A stretch of DNA of 58,597 nucleotides from Mesorhizobium sp. WSM4306 (GTDB taxonomy: Bacteria > Pseudomonadota > Alphaproteobacteria > Rhizobiales > Rhizobiaceae): the NCBI RefSeq assembly GCF_007003975.1, contig NZ_VFTC01000035.1, forward strand, positions 1 to 58,597. Reading direction: 5' to 3'. The notes below the pieces were generated by a model. It saw only the letters and a program-made list of their open reading frames with translations. It was not told the origin of the DNA and did no database searches. Both the position numbers and the translations under genes were made by a program. Shown piece after piece: positions 24,539 through 33,220 of the stretch. Each line of letters opens with the position of its first letter. Position 1 is the first letter of the stretch.

Positions 24539-25432
24539 ATGAACACGATGCTGAGCTGGGACCATCTCGTCGTCGTCCGGGGCAGTTTTGCCAAAAAACT
24601 GATTGACCTGCTGAACGGCGCTCTCAAGGCCGATCGAGTGATCCCCTATCTCGGTCCTGGTCTTCTGCAGCTTAACCCACCGGAATCCCCTGTACCTTGC
24701 ACCCCTGAAGATGTCGCCGCGGCCCTCAACAAGCGGGCGCCTGCCCCTTCCAGGATTCGCACCAATATGTGGTCGGTCGCGCAGTTTATCGAGCAGCGCC
24801 GACATCGTCGGACTCTCCAAGCGTGGATGGCGGAGATATTCGCAGCCCCCGCCGAGCCGACCGTTCTTCACGCCTGGCTCGCAACCCTTCAACTGTCTGT
24901 CATCATCGACAGCTGGTACGATGGCGCCATGCGAGCAGCCCTTGCAGAGGCCGGCCAAACAGACGTTGTCGAGATACAAGGAACGACGCGCGCGACCGGA
25001 ATCGGTAACATCTGGACGAGAACTTACGATTTGTCAGGAACAGAACTCGAGGCCGAACAAGTGGCTAGGACGGTGCTCTATGCGCCGCACGGCAGCGTCA
25101 GGCCGGCGGCAAACTTCCTCGTGGCTGATTCCGATTACGTCGAAGTCCTAACCGAAATTGATATCCAGACGCCGATCCCGGACGCGGTGAAGCAACGGCG
25201 CGTCAACCGGGGTTTTTTCTTCGTGGGCTGCCGCTTCAACGATCAGATGCTGCGCACATATGCCAGACAGCTGATGAAGCGCTCCACTGGCCCACATTTT
25301 GCGGTGATCGATTCGGCTACGCTGACCAGAAACGAACGTCGTTTCCTTGCCGAAGGCGCAATCACGGTCATCGACATGCCGATCCGCAACGCCGCGGCTC
25401 GCCTCGTCGGGGTCGATGCTAGCCAGGATTAA
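24539..25432 (+). CDS. SIR2-like domain protein in the nifB operon
   Basis: 297 residues, 34 bp after fixU, preceded by GGAGAGGAAA. It starts with a hydrophobic segment LLNGALKADRVIPYLGPGLL that resembles the N-terminal nucleotide-binding turn of the SIR2_2 group. Later blocks are VIIDSWYDGAMRAAL, RTVLYAPHGSVRPAANFLVADSDY and RGFFFVGCRFNDQMLRTYARQL, the latter typical of SIR2-like proteins (GxGxxD-type turn replaced by VGCRFND). Similar genes accompany nifT/fixU in other diazotrophs (from memory), function unknown. It may bind NAD-type ligands; its position suggests a role in nitrogenase biosynthesis or in control rather than defence. Confidence 0.7.
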   Translation: MNTMLSWDHLVVVRGSFAKKLIDLLNGALKADRVIPYLGPGLLQLNPPESPVPCTPEDVAAALNKRAPAPSRIRTNMWSVAQFIEQRRHRRTLQAWMAEIFAAPAEPTVLHAWLATLQLSVIIDSWYDGAMRAALAEAGQTDVVEIQGTTRATGIGNIWTRTYDLSGTELEAEQVARTVLYAPHGSVRPAANFLVADSDYVEVLTEIDIQTPIPDAVKQRRVNRGFFFVGCRFNDQMLRTYARQLMKRSTGPHFAVIDSATLTRNERRFLAEGAITVIDMPIRNAAARLVGVDASQD

Positions 25433-25739
25433 TGGCCGGCGATTGCTGGTGAGTCGCTGCTTGCCTCCAAGGGCGAAAACTCAGTTGGGAATACATTCGT
25501 GAGCAGTAATGCTAGTGGCAGCACAACGTAGGCTCTGAATTCGTTGGGCCATGTGAAAGGGTCCGCTGCTGCGGGACGTGAGCACGTTGCGGCGGCATTA
25601 CGCACATGATCTTGTGACCCCCGTGGCAAAAGAACTGAAGCGCCCGAGTCGCGACAACATATGCAGCGCTCAATGGCTTCGACAAAAATTCGGCACAGTT
25701 TCGACAGTTCGCATGCACCTCCAGGGTCAACGAGGTTGA
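25433..25739. other. Intergenic region between SIR2-like gene and nodL
   Basis: Convergent 3' ends with 307 bp between them. Only short frames; no clear hairpin terminator or recognised gene. Confidence 0.4.
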
Positions 25740-26306
25740 TTATGCCTGTTTATGTGGGTCGGCCACGCGAGCAGGAATTCCCACTACCTTTGCCCCGGCG
25801 GGAACATCTCGTGTGACCACGCAGCCAGCGCCTACCACTGCATTATCACCAATCGTGACGCCAGGCAGAATGATTGCTCCACCGCCGATCCAGACACGGC
25901 TGCCAATGTGAACAGGACGCCCGACCTGCAGGCCGGCCTGCCGCTGCTCGGCATCATGTGGATGATCGGCGGTATAAATCTGCACAGCAGGCCCAATTGC
26001 CGTTCCTTGCCCGATTTTGACCTCTACCACGTCAAGAATAACGCAGTTGAAGTTGATGTAGGCATTGGCTCCAATGCGGATATTGAATCCGTAGTCGCAA
26101 AAAAAGGGCGGACGGATGACCGTTCCGCGCCCAACCTCTCCCAGCCGCTCGGACAAAAGCTCATGCCAATGCCCCGTGGTCTGCCCCAGCGTATCATTGT
26201 ACCGCTTGAGCCAAGCCCCGGTTGCCAACAGGTCAGCTTGGATCTCCGGATCCGCCGCATTGTAAAACTCGCCTGCGAGCATCTTTTCTTTTTGGCTACG
26301 CATCAT
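25740..26306 (-). CDS. nodL: NodL, Nod-factor O-acetyltransferase
   Basis: 188-residue left-handed beta-helix acetyltransferase of the maltose/galactoside acetyltransferase group. It has the N-terminal block SQKEKMLAGEFYNAADPEIQ, YGFNIRIGANAYINFNC, the catalytic histidine segment YTADHPHDAEQR, and hexapeptide repeats (IGSRVWIGGGAIILPGVTIGDNAVVGAGCVVTRD). NodL adds a 6-O-acetyl to the non-reducing glucosamine of the lipochitooligosaccharide. A housekeeping Maa-type enzyme is the alternative, but the nodulation context favours NodL. No nod box is seen in the 300 bp upstream. Confidence 0.8.
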   Translation of the reverse strand: MMRSQKEKMLAGEFYNAADPEIQADLLATGAWLKRYNDTLGQTTGHWHELLSERLGEVGRGTVIRPPFFCDYGFNIRIGANAYINFNCVILDVVEVKIGQGTAIGPAVQIYTADHPHDAEQRQAGLQVGRPVHIGSRVWIGGGAIILPGVTIGDNAVVGAGCVVTRDVPAGAKVVGIPARVADPHKQA

Positions 26307-26770
26307 AGTCTCCCGTCAGGTCGTGTCCCGTACAGTGATGCAGGAACGCACATCAAACTGCCTCGGCAACTTTGTAACTCGATCTTGCCGGGCGCGCGGT
26401 CGGTCACGAGCCGGGGCGACAGTTTCGTCTCGACCAACTTCCAAGAATTTGGATATCGGAGATCAACCGGTCGCAGGGGCCAATACCTGACGAAGTCGGC
26501 AACTGTCCAGCGGTCGAACTCACTTTCATGCCCATCTCAGATTGCGTGATATCGAGCGGTAAGCCATCAGCTAATGTATCGACCAGGTCCCGCCAGAGGA
26601 TTACTCCTTTTTAGTTTGTCAGTCGCAGAGCCCCAGTACGACTGGTGGTAGAAAGCACACGGCCGGAATCTTGGCAGCGCTGTTCACACCCACTTCGTAA
26701 GCCTGGCCGATGGGCTCGGCGCCAGAGCACCAATGCTTGACCTGCTCCAGCTCTTGCTCGGCGGGTTGTT
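26307..26770. other. Gap between nodL and nifA 3' end
   Basis: About 460 bp with short frames only. A plus-strand piece around 26403-26548 encodes a fragment (RGDSFVSTNFQEFGYRRSTG) that could be the tail of a lost gene; I do not recognise it. No nod box. Confidence 0.35.
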
Positions 26771-27829
26771 TCAGAGACGCTTGATCTCGATACCGCGTTT
26801 TCTCAGCACGTAGCCGATCTGGCGCGGGGTCAAACCGAGCAGGCGCGCCGCCTTTGCCTGCACCCAGCCACACTTTTCCATGGCAGCAATGACCGTATCG
26901 GCATCGGGCACCCTACCACGAGTCGTGGCAGGGCCTATCGGCGCTTGCCCGTCGCCGACGGGCGGGGCGGCACAGGCGGCGGAAGGCTCGATCGTAGTCG
27001 ACTTCTCTGACGTCGGCTGTCCGTTCTTCCACAGCGCCGCGGCCAAGCACTGATCCGCGTAACAGGCAAAGTCAGTTCTGAGGATTGATGGACCCGTCGC
27101 CAGAACTGCCGTCCGTTGAACGCAGTTTTCGAGCTCTCGGATGTTACCTGGAAATTCGCAGTTCATTAGCACCTCAATCGCTTCGGGAGCGAAGGTCAGC
27201 GTGTGATCATTCTCAGTATTGAAATTCTTGAGAAACTGAGCGGCCAAGAGCGGAATATCACCTCGCCTTTCGCGCAATGCCGGCACGCGTAAAGTGACGA
27301 CGTTGATGCGATAATAGAGGTCTTGCCGGAACTCCTTGCGTTGAACTGCCGTTTCCAAGTCCCTGTTCGTTGCGGCAATCACGCGAACATCAACTTTAAT
27401 GGTGTGGTTGCTGCCGACGCGCTCAAACTCCTGCTCCTGCAGGACACGCAGCAGCTTAGCCTGGAACGAACCTGATATTTCGCCAATCTCGTCCAGAAAC
27501 AATGTGCCTTTGTCGGCAGCCTCAAAGCGCCCCTTGCGCAAACTGCTCGCGTCGGTGAAGGCACCCTTCTCATGACCGAACAAGTCAGATTCCAGAAGCG
27601 TCTCGGTGAGCGCCGCGCAATTGACCTTGATGAAGGGCTGCTTGGCGCGAGGCGAGAGCTCGTGAATGGCTTTGGCAACCAGCTCCTTGCCGGTTCCGGA
27701 TTCACCTCGCAACAGGACCGTAGTCTTCGCCTTGGCCACCTTGACAAGGTGCTCACGCAGCTTGCGCAGCGCCTGACTATCGCCAAGCATCTCCTTGCTG
27801 ATCTTTTTACGTTCCATTTGGCAGCCCAT
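26771..27829 (-). CDS. nifA: NifA, transcription activator lacking the GAF domain
   Basis: 352 residues. The AAA+ sigma-54-interaction domain starts near residue 12. It has Walker A GESGTGKE, the GAFTDA loop that contacts sigma-54, Walker B TLFLDEIGE and arginine-finger segments. The rhizobial redox switch C-x11-C-x19-C-x4-C is complete (CEFPGN..., ENC, FAC, ADQC). The C-terminal Fis-type helix is AAMEKCGWVQAKAARLLGLTPRQIGYVLRKRGIEIKRL. The usual N-terminal GAF domain of about 180 residues is absent; a NifA of nearly the same length is known from R. leguminosarum bv. trifolii (from memory). It activates the promoters listed here with RpoN2. Two FixV-type palindromes lie about 330 bp upstream. 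Confidence 0.93.
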   Translation of the reverse strand: MGCQMERKKISKEMLGDSQALRKLREHLVKVAKAKTTVLLRGESGTGKELVAKAIHELSPRAKQPFIKVNCAALTETLLESDLFGHEKGAFTDASSLRKGRFEAADKGTLFLDEIGEISGSFQAKLLRVLQEQEFERVGSNHTIKVDVRVIAATNRDLETAVQRKEFRQDLYYRINVVTLRVPALRERRGDIPLLAAQFLKNFNTENDHTLTFAPEAIEVLMNCEFPGNIRELENCVQRTAVLATGPSILRTDFACYADQCLAAALWKNGQPTSEKSTTIEPSAACAAPPVGDGQAPIGPATTRGRVPDADTVIAAMEKCGWVQAKAARLLGLTPRQIGYVLRKRGIEIKRL

Positions 27830-28125
27830 CCCACTCCGCCACCCGCCGGTAGAACTGCACTGGACGGTGAGCTGTGTTGTATTTCGCCATCATCATTCTC
27901 GATCTCACCTTTGTTGCTTCGAAATTTCCGGCGCGCGGACCCCCTCGGCAAATGGCAATGGCGCCTGAGCATCGTTGTCTTTCACCAGGACGAGCGTCTT
28001 CTCCTCCGTGCGGGCGCCCGCAATATGCGCGCTTGTTTGCGCAGGCCTTTACTCGACCGGTCGCCGTTCTGTCCGGCTTCTGCCGCACCGCAGCCTGCAA
28101 ACCCATCCTTGACAAGAAAGGAGGG
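27830..28125. other. Leader region of nifA
   Basis: Roughly 300 bp between the putative FixV-controlled promoter and nifA. A 116-codon minus-strand frame (27807-28157) is open but matches nothing known and overlaps the operator. I find no GAF-domain remnant in any frame. Confidence 0.4.
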
Positions 28126-28190
28126 GAGTCAATCGAGCTCTCCTTGCATTCGTGCAAGGAAAATTGTCAGTTTGATAGAATTCTATCAAA
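28126..28190 (-). promoter_or_regulatory. Putative FixV operator/promoter module upstream of nifA
   Basis: Contains palindrome 1 at 28141-28160 (TCCTTGCA-TTCG-TGCAAGGA, perfect 8-bp arms) and palindrome 2 at 28171-28190 (TTTGATAGAATTCTATCAAA, perfect over 20 bp), centres 30 bp apart. On the minus strand a TTGACT (-35-like) follows directly after palindrome 1. The same module is found at 35088-35152 between fixV and the sugar isomerase gene. LacI-family regulators bind such palindromes; a position upstream of -35 suits an activator. Confidence 0.65.
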
Positions 28191-28398
28191 ACGGCAGAAA
28201 CGCCCCGCCCCCAATTTGGCTGTACCTGCGGCGTTCAGCTTACGTGACGACATGTGCGGACTTGTCCCAATTGCCGTCCGAGTTGTGCGGGAAACAGTAG
28301 CCGCTGCGCTGTTCGCTTCAACCGCGTGATGCCGCTGACAGTAGAGGCGGCGGCTCGTCGAGCGAGGCTTCATTGTTCGGCTACTAAAGCGGCTGTGC

Positions 28399-28520
28399 TT
28401 TGGTGGGAGTTGGTTTCGCCCAAGTTCTGGGCCTGGGGGCGTCTAGCCCGTTTCGCCGCACAGGCTCCTCCCACATCGTCGAGGCCGAGAAGGAGGGACC
28501 CCACAGCCCTCCCTGTATCA
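28399..28520. repeat. Degenerate repeat, partner of 44259-44390
   Basis: About 120 bp similar to 44259-44390 (shared blocks around CGCCCAAGTTCTGGGCCTGGGG and CACATCGTCGAGGCCGAG). It lies to the left of each nodFE copy but is more diverged than the 2.1-kb duplication, so it marks an older duplication. Confidence 0.6.
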
Positions 28521-28586
28521 CAATGCCCCGCCCCTCAAGCAGCTAGATACGACAGGTGACCTCGAATGAGGCGTCTTGCATGGCTT

Positions 28587-29795
28587 CTACACCTGCCTGA
28601 ATGCCAGAACTGCGTTCGTACCGCCCATGGCGAAGGCGTTGCTCATGGCGACGCGCACCTTGCGCTCGCGCGGCACATTGGGTGTGATGTCGAGGTCGCA
28701 AGCGGGATCTGGCTCGCGATAGTTGGCGGTCGGCGGCACGACGTCCTCTTGGATTGCCATCACGCAGGCGATCATTTCAAGCGCGCTCGCTGCGCCGAGG
28801 CAATGCGCGTGCGTGGACTTGGTGGAAGAGATGGACATCGAATAAGCGTGGTTTCCAAACACACGCTTGATCGCCGCCGTTTCAGTCTGATCATTGCTCT
28901 TGGTACCGGTGCCGTGCGCGTTGAGATAGTCGACGTCCTCGGCATTCAGCCCGGCATCGGCAAGGCAGGCGCGCATCGCCGACGCTGGCCCCTCGACAGA
29001 TGGCGCGGCAATGTGGAAGGCATCGGCGGAAAGGCCGACGCCGGCGATCTCGGCAAGAATTGTGGCACCACGCCTCGTGGCATGCTCGTAGCTTTCCAGC
29101 ACGGCCATGCCCGCACCCTCGCCCAGCACCAGGCCCTTCCTATCGGCGGAGAAGGGCCGGCAGGTATCGGGTGAAAGCACGCGCATTGCTTCCCATGCTT
29201 TCAGCACGCCCCATGCGAAGGGTGCGTCGCTGCCTCCGGAAACCATTACGTCGGCCCGGCCCAGCTTGATCTGGTCCACCGCCGAGGCGATCGCATGGTT
29301 GGCCGAGGCACATGCGGAGGTCACCCCGAAGACCGGCCCGCGCAAGCCGAGGCTCAAGCTCACCTGGCCGGCGGCGGCGCTTGGCATCGTTTTGGGTACA
29401 GCGAGGATGCCAACTCGCCTCGCGCCGTCCAAAAGGAGGGCCCGGTAAGTTTCCTCCATCACATCCCAGCCCAAGCCGCCGACGCCCACTGTCGCGCCGA
29501 AGCGATGGGCATTCCCCTCGTCGCAGGAAAGTCCGGCCTGCCGCATGGCTTCGCGCGCTGCAAGCACGGCGAGCAAGCTGAAGCGGGCCATGGAGACGAG
29601 CTGCTTGCGATCGATGTCGTGCTGGGGCAGCGCCTTGATCTCAGCGCCGGTCATGCCCTCCAGGTCATGAAGCTCGGAATTGGCGATCGGGCCGATGGCG
29701 GAGCGGCCTTCGCGCATCTCTTTCCACATAGAGGCGGCGTCGGTGCCCAGTCCGCACAGGCCGCCCACTCCGGTGATAACGACGCGCCTGTCCAT
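28587..29795 (-). CDS. nodE: NodE beta-ketoacyl synthase, copy 1
   Basis: 402 residues, KAS-II like condensing enzyme. Active-site Cys162 in TSACASANHA, His in NAHGTGTKSND and the later THAHCLGAASA histidine block are intact. With NodF it builds the polyunsaturated acyl chain of the Nod factor and so contributes to host range. It directly follows nodF (stop and start adjacent) under the nod box at 30465-30512. It differs from copy 2 at residues 19, 62, 64-66, 70 and at about 25 positions within 107-145; residues 146-402 are identical. Family certain; the effect of the differences is not known. Confidence 0.96.
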   Translation of the reverse strand: MDRRVVITGVGGLCGLGTDAASMWKEMREGRSAIGPIANSELHDLEGMTGAEIKALPQHDIDRKQLVSMARFSLLAVLAAREAMRQAGLSCDEGNAHRFGATVGVGGLGWDVMEETYRALLLDGARRVGILAVPKTMPSAAAGQVSLSLGLRGPVFGVTSACASANHAIASAVDQIKLGRADVMVSGGSDAPFAWGVLKAWEAMRVLSPDTCRPFSADRKGLVLGEGAGMAVLESYEHATRRGATILAEIAGVGLSADAFHIAAPSVEGPASAMRACLADAGLNAEDVDYLNAHGTGTKSNDQTETAAIKRVFGNHAYSMSISSTKSTHAHCLGAASALEMIACVMAIQEDVVPPTANYREPDPACDLDITPNVPRERKVRVAMSNAFAMGGTNAVLAFRQV

Positions 29796-30077
29796 TCAAG
29801 CCTCCTTCGCAAGCAAGCCGCGGACGGCTTCCACGACGTCGCCGACATTCTTGAGATTGGACCAGGCATCGGCCGTGTTCATGTCGATCTTGATGCCGTA
29901 GGCCTGCTCCACATCCCAGAGGACGTCCGCCAAACCCAGCGAATCGAACCCGAGCGCGTCCAGTTCCGTGGCGATTGTTATCTCGCCGACGAATGACGCA
30001 GGCATTCCCTCACCGCTCTCCGACTCGGCGCGTTTCTTGATCAGGGCAATGACGTCCGTTGCGAATTGATCGGCCAT
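29796..30077 (-). CDS. nodF: NodF acyl carrier protein, copy 1
   Basis: 93-residue specialised acyl carrier protein. The phosphopantetheine serine is Ser46 in ELDALGFDSLGLADVLWDVE. It carries the growing acyl chain for NodE. It starts about 390 bp downstream of a nod box and is identical to copy 2. A GGAAACAG sequence precedes the ATG. Confidence 0.96.
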   Translation of the reverse strand: MADQFATDVIALIKKRAESESGEGMPASFVGEITIATELDALGFDSLGLADVLWDVEQAYGIKIDMNTADAWSNLKNVGDVVEAVRGLLAKEA

Positions 30078-30230
30078 TCTGTTTCCTGTCTTTCTTTCCC
30101 GCGTTTCGACCTGGACGCGGCTCAGTTCCTGAGGCGCGCCGCGTCGCGAAAGCCATCACGCTTGGGCAACTGACAAAGCCCAATGCTCATAAAGCCGGAT
30201 CAGGTCCGGCCGGTGTGTGGCGTAGGTGCA

Positions 30231-30362
30231 GTATGACGATGTGAGCCGCTACACGTGCGCGTCTCCCGGTCTGTCCATAGGCTCGGAAGAAGTCGGACAG
30301 TTTGACATGGCCGGTCAGTTGCAACTCCCTTTCCCAGCACTCCACTGCCCGGTAGAGCGCAT
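30231..30362 (-). pseudogene. nodA: nodA 5' relic between nod box and nodF (copy 1)
   Basis: Shares blocks with the 5' end of intact nodA (43560-43768): GTCGGACAGTTTGACATGG, CAGTTGCAACTCC, TTTCCCAGCAC and the start codon region. It keeps the ATG at 30362 but loses frame after the first residues and has an internal deletion. It shows that the nodFE operon was formed by joining nodFE behind a copy of the nod box-nodA region. Confidence 0.8.
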
Positions 30363-30464
30363 GAAAAATCTCCTTTCGGGCGGTTTCTTAAGACGCTCGC
30401 CACGCCATGAGGCAGTGGGGGCATCGGTGTCCATCAGGTGCTTCTGCCCATGCAGGATTCCAGA

Positions 30465-30512
30465 ACATTGATGAAATCGTTTGTTTCGATGAAAGGCATC
30501 CACACTTTGGAT
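30465..30512 (-). promoter_or_regulatory. nod box of nodFE copy 1
   Basis: The minus strand begins ATCCAAAGTGTGGATG, then CATCGAAACAAACGATTTCA: the LysR-type nod box with its A-T-C-N9-G-A-T half sites. NodD plus a plant flavonoid should activate nodFE from here. Confidence 0.85.
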
Positions 30513-30520
30513 GGTTGACC

Positions 30521-30870
30521 ACGCTTTTCAAAGATCGTGAACTACATCTCCTCGTTGTGCTCGACGCACTCCGGACAAGTAACCTCATGGGCGCGGCATG
30601 CAGGATTAACCGAGCCCAGCCGGTCATGAGTGCGGCCGGCGCTCGGCTGCTCGATTTATTTGCGCGATAAGCTCGCGACCATGTCCGCGGAGGTATTCAA
30701 ACTTAACGCTGCGTCCGGGAGCTCTTGCCCTCCAGTTTGCGACGCTCCCCCGCCCATCCAGTGATCGTTTATTTCGTCGGATAGTTTGACCCGGCTCTAC
30801 CGAATCGCCGCTTCAGGATCATTCTTTCCGATTTCGTCACGCTCGTATTTCTGCCGCGTCCTACACCGAT
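30521..30870 (+). pseudogene. nodD: nodD relic divergent from nodFE copy 1
   Basis: Aligns with the start of intact nodD (33221 onward): the start is ACG instead of ATG, then LHLLVVLDAL and later blocks such as GATCATTCTTTCCGATTTCG, with deletions and frameshifts (stop near 30670). Similarity ends near 30860. Confidence 0.85.
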
Positions 30871-30904
30871 TGGGCGCGAACAAAACTGAGCGCCTTGGAA
30901 CCCG

Positions 30905-31190
30905 AACCCGTGCGTCGTGACCGGGAGCATCCGGGGCGAACTCATCCGCTCGGGGGCATCGCATCACCGGACGGCGACAGGCACGGTCGACCGGCATCTC
31001 GGCATCGGCTGGGAATTCGTCCATGGTCTGCATTGGCGACGACGCTTCCTGAGGCCACGTAGCCCTTATGCCAAGCTGGGCGCCCGGGTCGAGCGCGTAA
31101 TGACGACAATTGCTTCGCTGCAGGTCAAACGCTTTCCGGGCCACCTGCAAAGTCTTCACCCGGCCGTACAGCGCCCAAGACCACTGATGT
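30905..31190 (+). pseudogene. IS481-family transposase remnant (central part)
   Basis: The plus frame reads SGASHHRTATGTVDRHLGIGWEFVHG, resembling the catalytic-core entry of IS481 transposases (KLGR...GHRITG...VNRHRGIGWEFVHVCIDD). The first catalytic Asp region follows out of frame. The C-terminal part of the same kind of transposase appears at 32758-32975, beyond an IS110 relic. Confidence 0.6.
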
Positions 31191-31221
31191 GATCGACAAG
31201 AGCCTTTTTGATAAATCTGCG

Positions 31222-32519
31222 CTATTCTCCTGTCGCGCACGGACGACCGCGTGGCGAAGAGCAGGGTCCGAGATGAGAGCCCTGCCGCGCAGCTTCTATC
31301 GTCGCGCCTCGTTTGCGGCATCCGTGCCTACCCTCTTCGGACCTCGTGGGTTCCAACCGGCGACGAGGCGTGCATAGGCGCCCTCGGCCTGCTCCACCCA
31401 GCGGCGCTCTTCTTCCCGGTGGCTCTTTATGTTGTAGGCGTGCGCTCCCTTTTGGCCGCGCACAGCCTTGCTCCCGGCCTTGAGTTCCACATCGCGCAAG
31501 CTTCTTGGCATGCAGGGAGGGTCGAGCCCACGCGTAACTCTCGCCCTTCTCAACAGATGACAGATCACGACAGAGAGTTTGCGTGCGGTTGCCACGGCCG
31601 CGACATGCTGTCCGCGCCGGGCTCGCACGCCGCAGGGAGAAGGCTCGCAACGGTCCGGGAGCACGAGCGGCCGCCCAGGCCGCCTCGACGAGCATGCCGC
31701 GCGCATGACCACGGCCCTGCTTGGTGATCCGCCCATGGTAGGCCGGACCTGGCCGGACTGCTGGACGCTTGGGTTCAACCCGAGATAGGTCACGAGCTTC
31801 TGCGGATCGTCGAAGCGCGACACGTCGCCGATCGCCGCCCTTCATCGCCAGCGCGACGGTGATGTCGACGCCGGGAATGGTCATCAGCCGCTTCACGCCT
31901 TCATCCTCGAGAGCCGAGCGGACAAGATCGCGTTCGATGACCTGGAGGTCTTCGCCCAATCGGTCGAACTCGCGCAGATGCCCATCGATCGCGAGGCGCT
32001 CGTCCTGCGGTACGACCTGCTCGATTAACCAGGTCCGACCCTTGGCGCCGCACAGGTCAGCATGCGGGCAGGACGGATCAGGTGGCTATGAAGGATCGAC
32101 TGGATGACGCTCTTCAATCGAGATCTCTGTCGGACAATCTGATTGCGCCGTGTCACCTGTCGACGCAGAGCCTGCGTCGGCTCGTCCGCAATCCAGACTT
32201 CTGGCAAGAAGCCGCTGGCATAGAGCTGCGCAAGAACGTCGGCGTCGATCGTCGTTTTGATCTTGGCATAGGCAACGATAAACACCTGTTTCGGCTTGGC
32301 GATCCCCACCTTCTTCACATGCGGCGCAACCACAGCTGCAGCGGACGTCGCGTTGCCGGTGGCCTCGATCACCCCGACATCGTTCGGCGACAGCTTCGCG
32401 GCGAACGCCGCCAGCAGATCGCGCCGCATGTCGACGCGGCCGAGTCGCCTGAGCCTGCCCTCCTCCCATGCCACTGCTTCGGCGAAGGCGCGGTGAATAT
32501 CCAGTCCGATGATAAGCAT
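31222..32519 (-). pseudogene. IS110-family transposase, frameshifted
   Basis: From ATG 32519 the frame reads LIIGLDIHRAFAEAVAWEEG (DEDD nuclease start), EATGNATSAAAVVAPHV, IAKPKQVFIVAYAKIKTTIDADVLAQLYASGFLPEVW: an IS110-type DEDD transposase. After about residue 155 the frame is broken. Later pieces (LMTIPGVDITVALAM, then VSRFDDPQKLVTYLGLNPS, then RGHARGMLVEAAWAA) lie in other frames, so at least three frameshifts are present. Inactive remnant. Confidence 0.88.
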
Positions 32520-32757
32520 GCCCGTTCCTCCTTCTTGGCTCGGTCAAAGACGGGAGCTGGCGGGCAACACGACATCTACTGATCCGCGCTCGCAGCGCAT
32601 CCGGGAAAGTCGCGAGGGGCGGCCATGTAACGAGCTCGGGCTCTCAGCCCACGGTCTATTGACGGCCTGCCTGCACCTTTGTGCTCCCGGTGCCCCACGT
32701 CCCGGATGGGCTCACCATAAGGGCGTTCCAAAACAAGAACAGCAGGACGAGAAGGCA

Positions 32758-32975
32758 CCACAGATCACATACCGGATAGCGGCAAGGCCAAGCGCTTCGT
32801 TCAGATAGGCTTGCGCCAATGGGCTTAGGCCGAGCCTACAACAGCTCTCAAAAACGCTGCCGGACTGCTGCATTGGCTCGCCGATACAATTGGCACAGGC
32901 CTCACGGCAGCTTAGGATCAAACCGCCCATCAGTCGCCTCGGACTGGAAAGGTGCACCCTATTAGGTTCCACGCC
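32758..32975 (+). pseudogene. IS481-family transposase remnant (C-terminus)
   Basis: Two plus frames give GKAKRFVQIGLRQWA followed, after a stop, by LHWLADTIGTGLT and by KPPISRLGLERCTLLGS. This is the conserved IS481 C-terminus (RF-Q-LREWAYA, LP-WLH-YNWHRPH-SL, KPPISRLGL). Probably the 3' part of the remnant at 30905-31190, split by the IS110 element. Confidence 0.7.
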
Positions 32976-33163
32976 TAGCTAGGTCGGGGCCGCCGAAGAC
33001 GCTGGTTGATAGACCGGCGCCATCGGCCCGGCGTTTCAAACTGCCAATCTCTGACCTGCACAGTACGAACGATTGCTCGCTTCGGCAGATCACGCGGCTC
33101 ATATGTCGGACCTTAACGTCATCCATCATAAACTTTTTGCGACAAAAGATTGCAAGAATGCTA

Positions 33164-33210
33164 AATTGTTAAAGTCGTTTGTTTCGGTTAAAGGCATCCA
33201 TCCCATGGAT
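33164..33210 (-). promoter_or_regulatory. nod box upstream of nodD, facing left
   Basis: The minus strand reads ATCCATGGGATGGATG, then AACCGAAACAAACGACTTTA. It ends 11 bp before the nodD start and points to the minus strand, where only IS debris remains. It may still allow NodD autoregulation. Confidence 0.8.
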
Positions 33211-33220
33211 GGCTGATGAC

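Larger units (their letters stand above)
28536..30637. repeat. 2.1-kb direct repeat, copy 1 (nodFE unit)
   Basis: This segment equals 44571-46672 at a constant offset of 16,035 bp: nodE, nodF, a nodA 5' relic, a nod box and a nodD 5' relic. Outside nodE only a handful of single-base differences are visible (for example at 28564, 28704 and 30178). Inside nodE differences cluster at about 29360-29610. Both copies have the same orientation. Confidence 0.95.

Noticed and set aside
25740..26600. nod box for nodL
   Set aside because: No ATC-N9-GAT repeat or CGAAACAA core is present in the 300 bp upstream of nodL on its strand.
27807..28157. 116-codon minus-strand frame upstream of nifA as the missing GAF domain
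   Set aside because: No GAF-like residues; it begins inside the putative operator and ends in a different frame from nifA.
28171..28190. TTTGATAGAATTCTATCAAA as a FixK/FNR box
   Set aside because: FixK/FNR boxes are TTGAT-N4-ATCAA; here the half sites are 8 bases apart, and the element recurs with a second palindrome next to fixV, which fits a LacI-type operator better.
31251..31727. Plus-strand 158-codon frame opposite the IS110 relic
   Set aside because: It is the shadow of the frameshifted transposase on the other strand.
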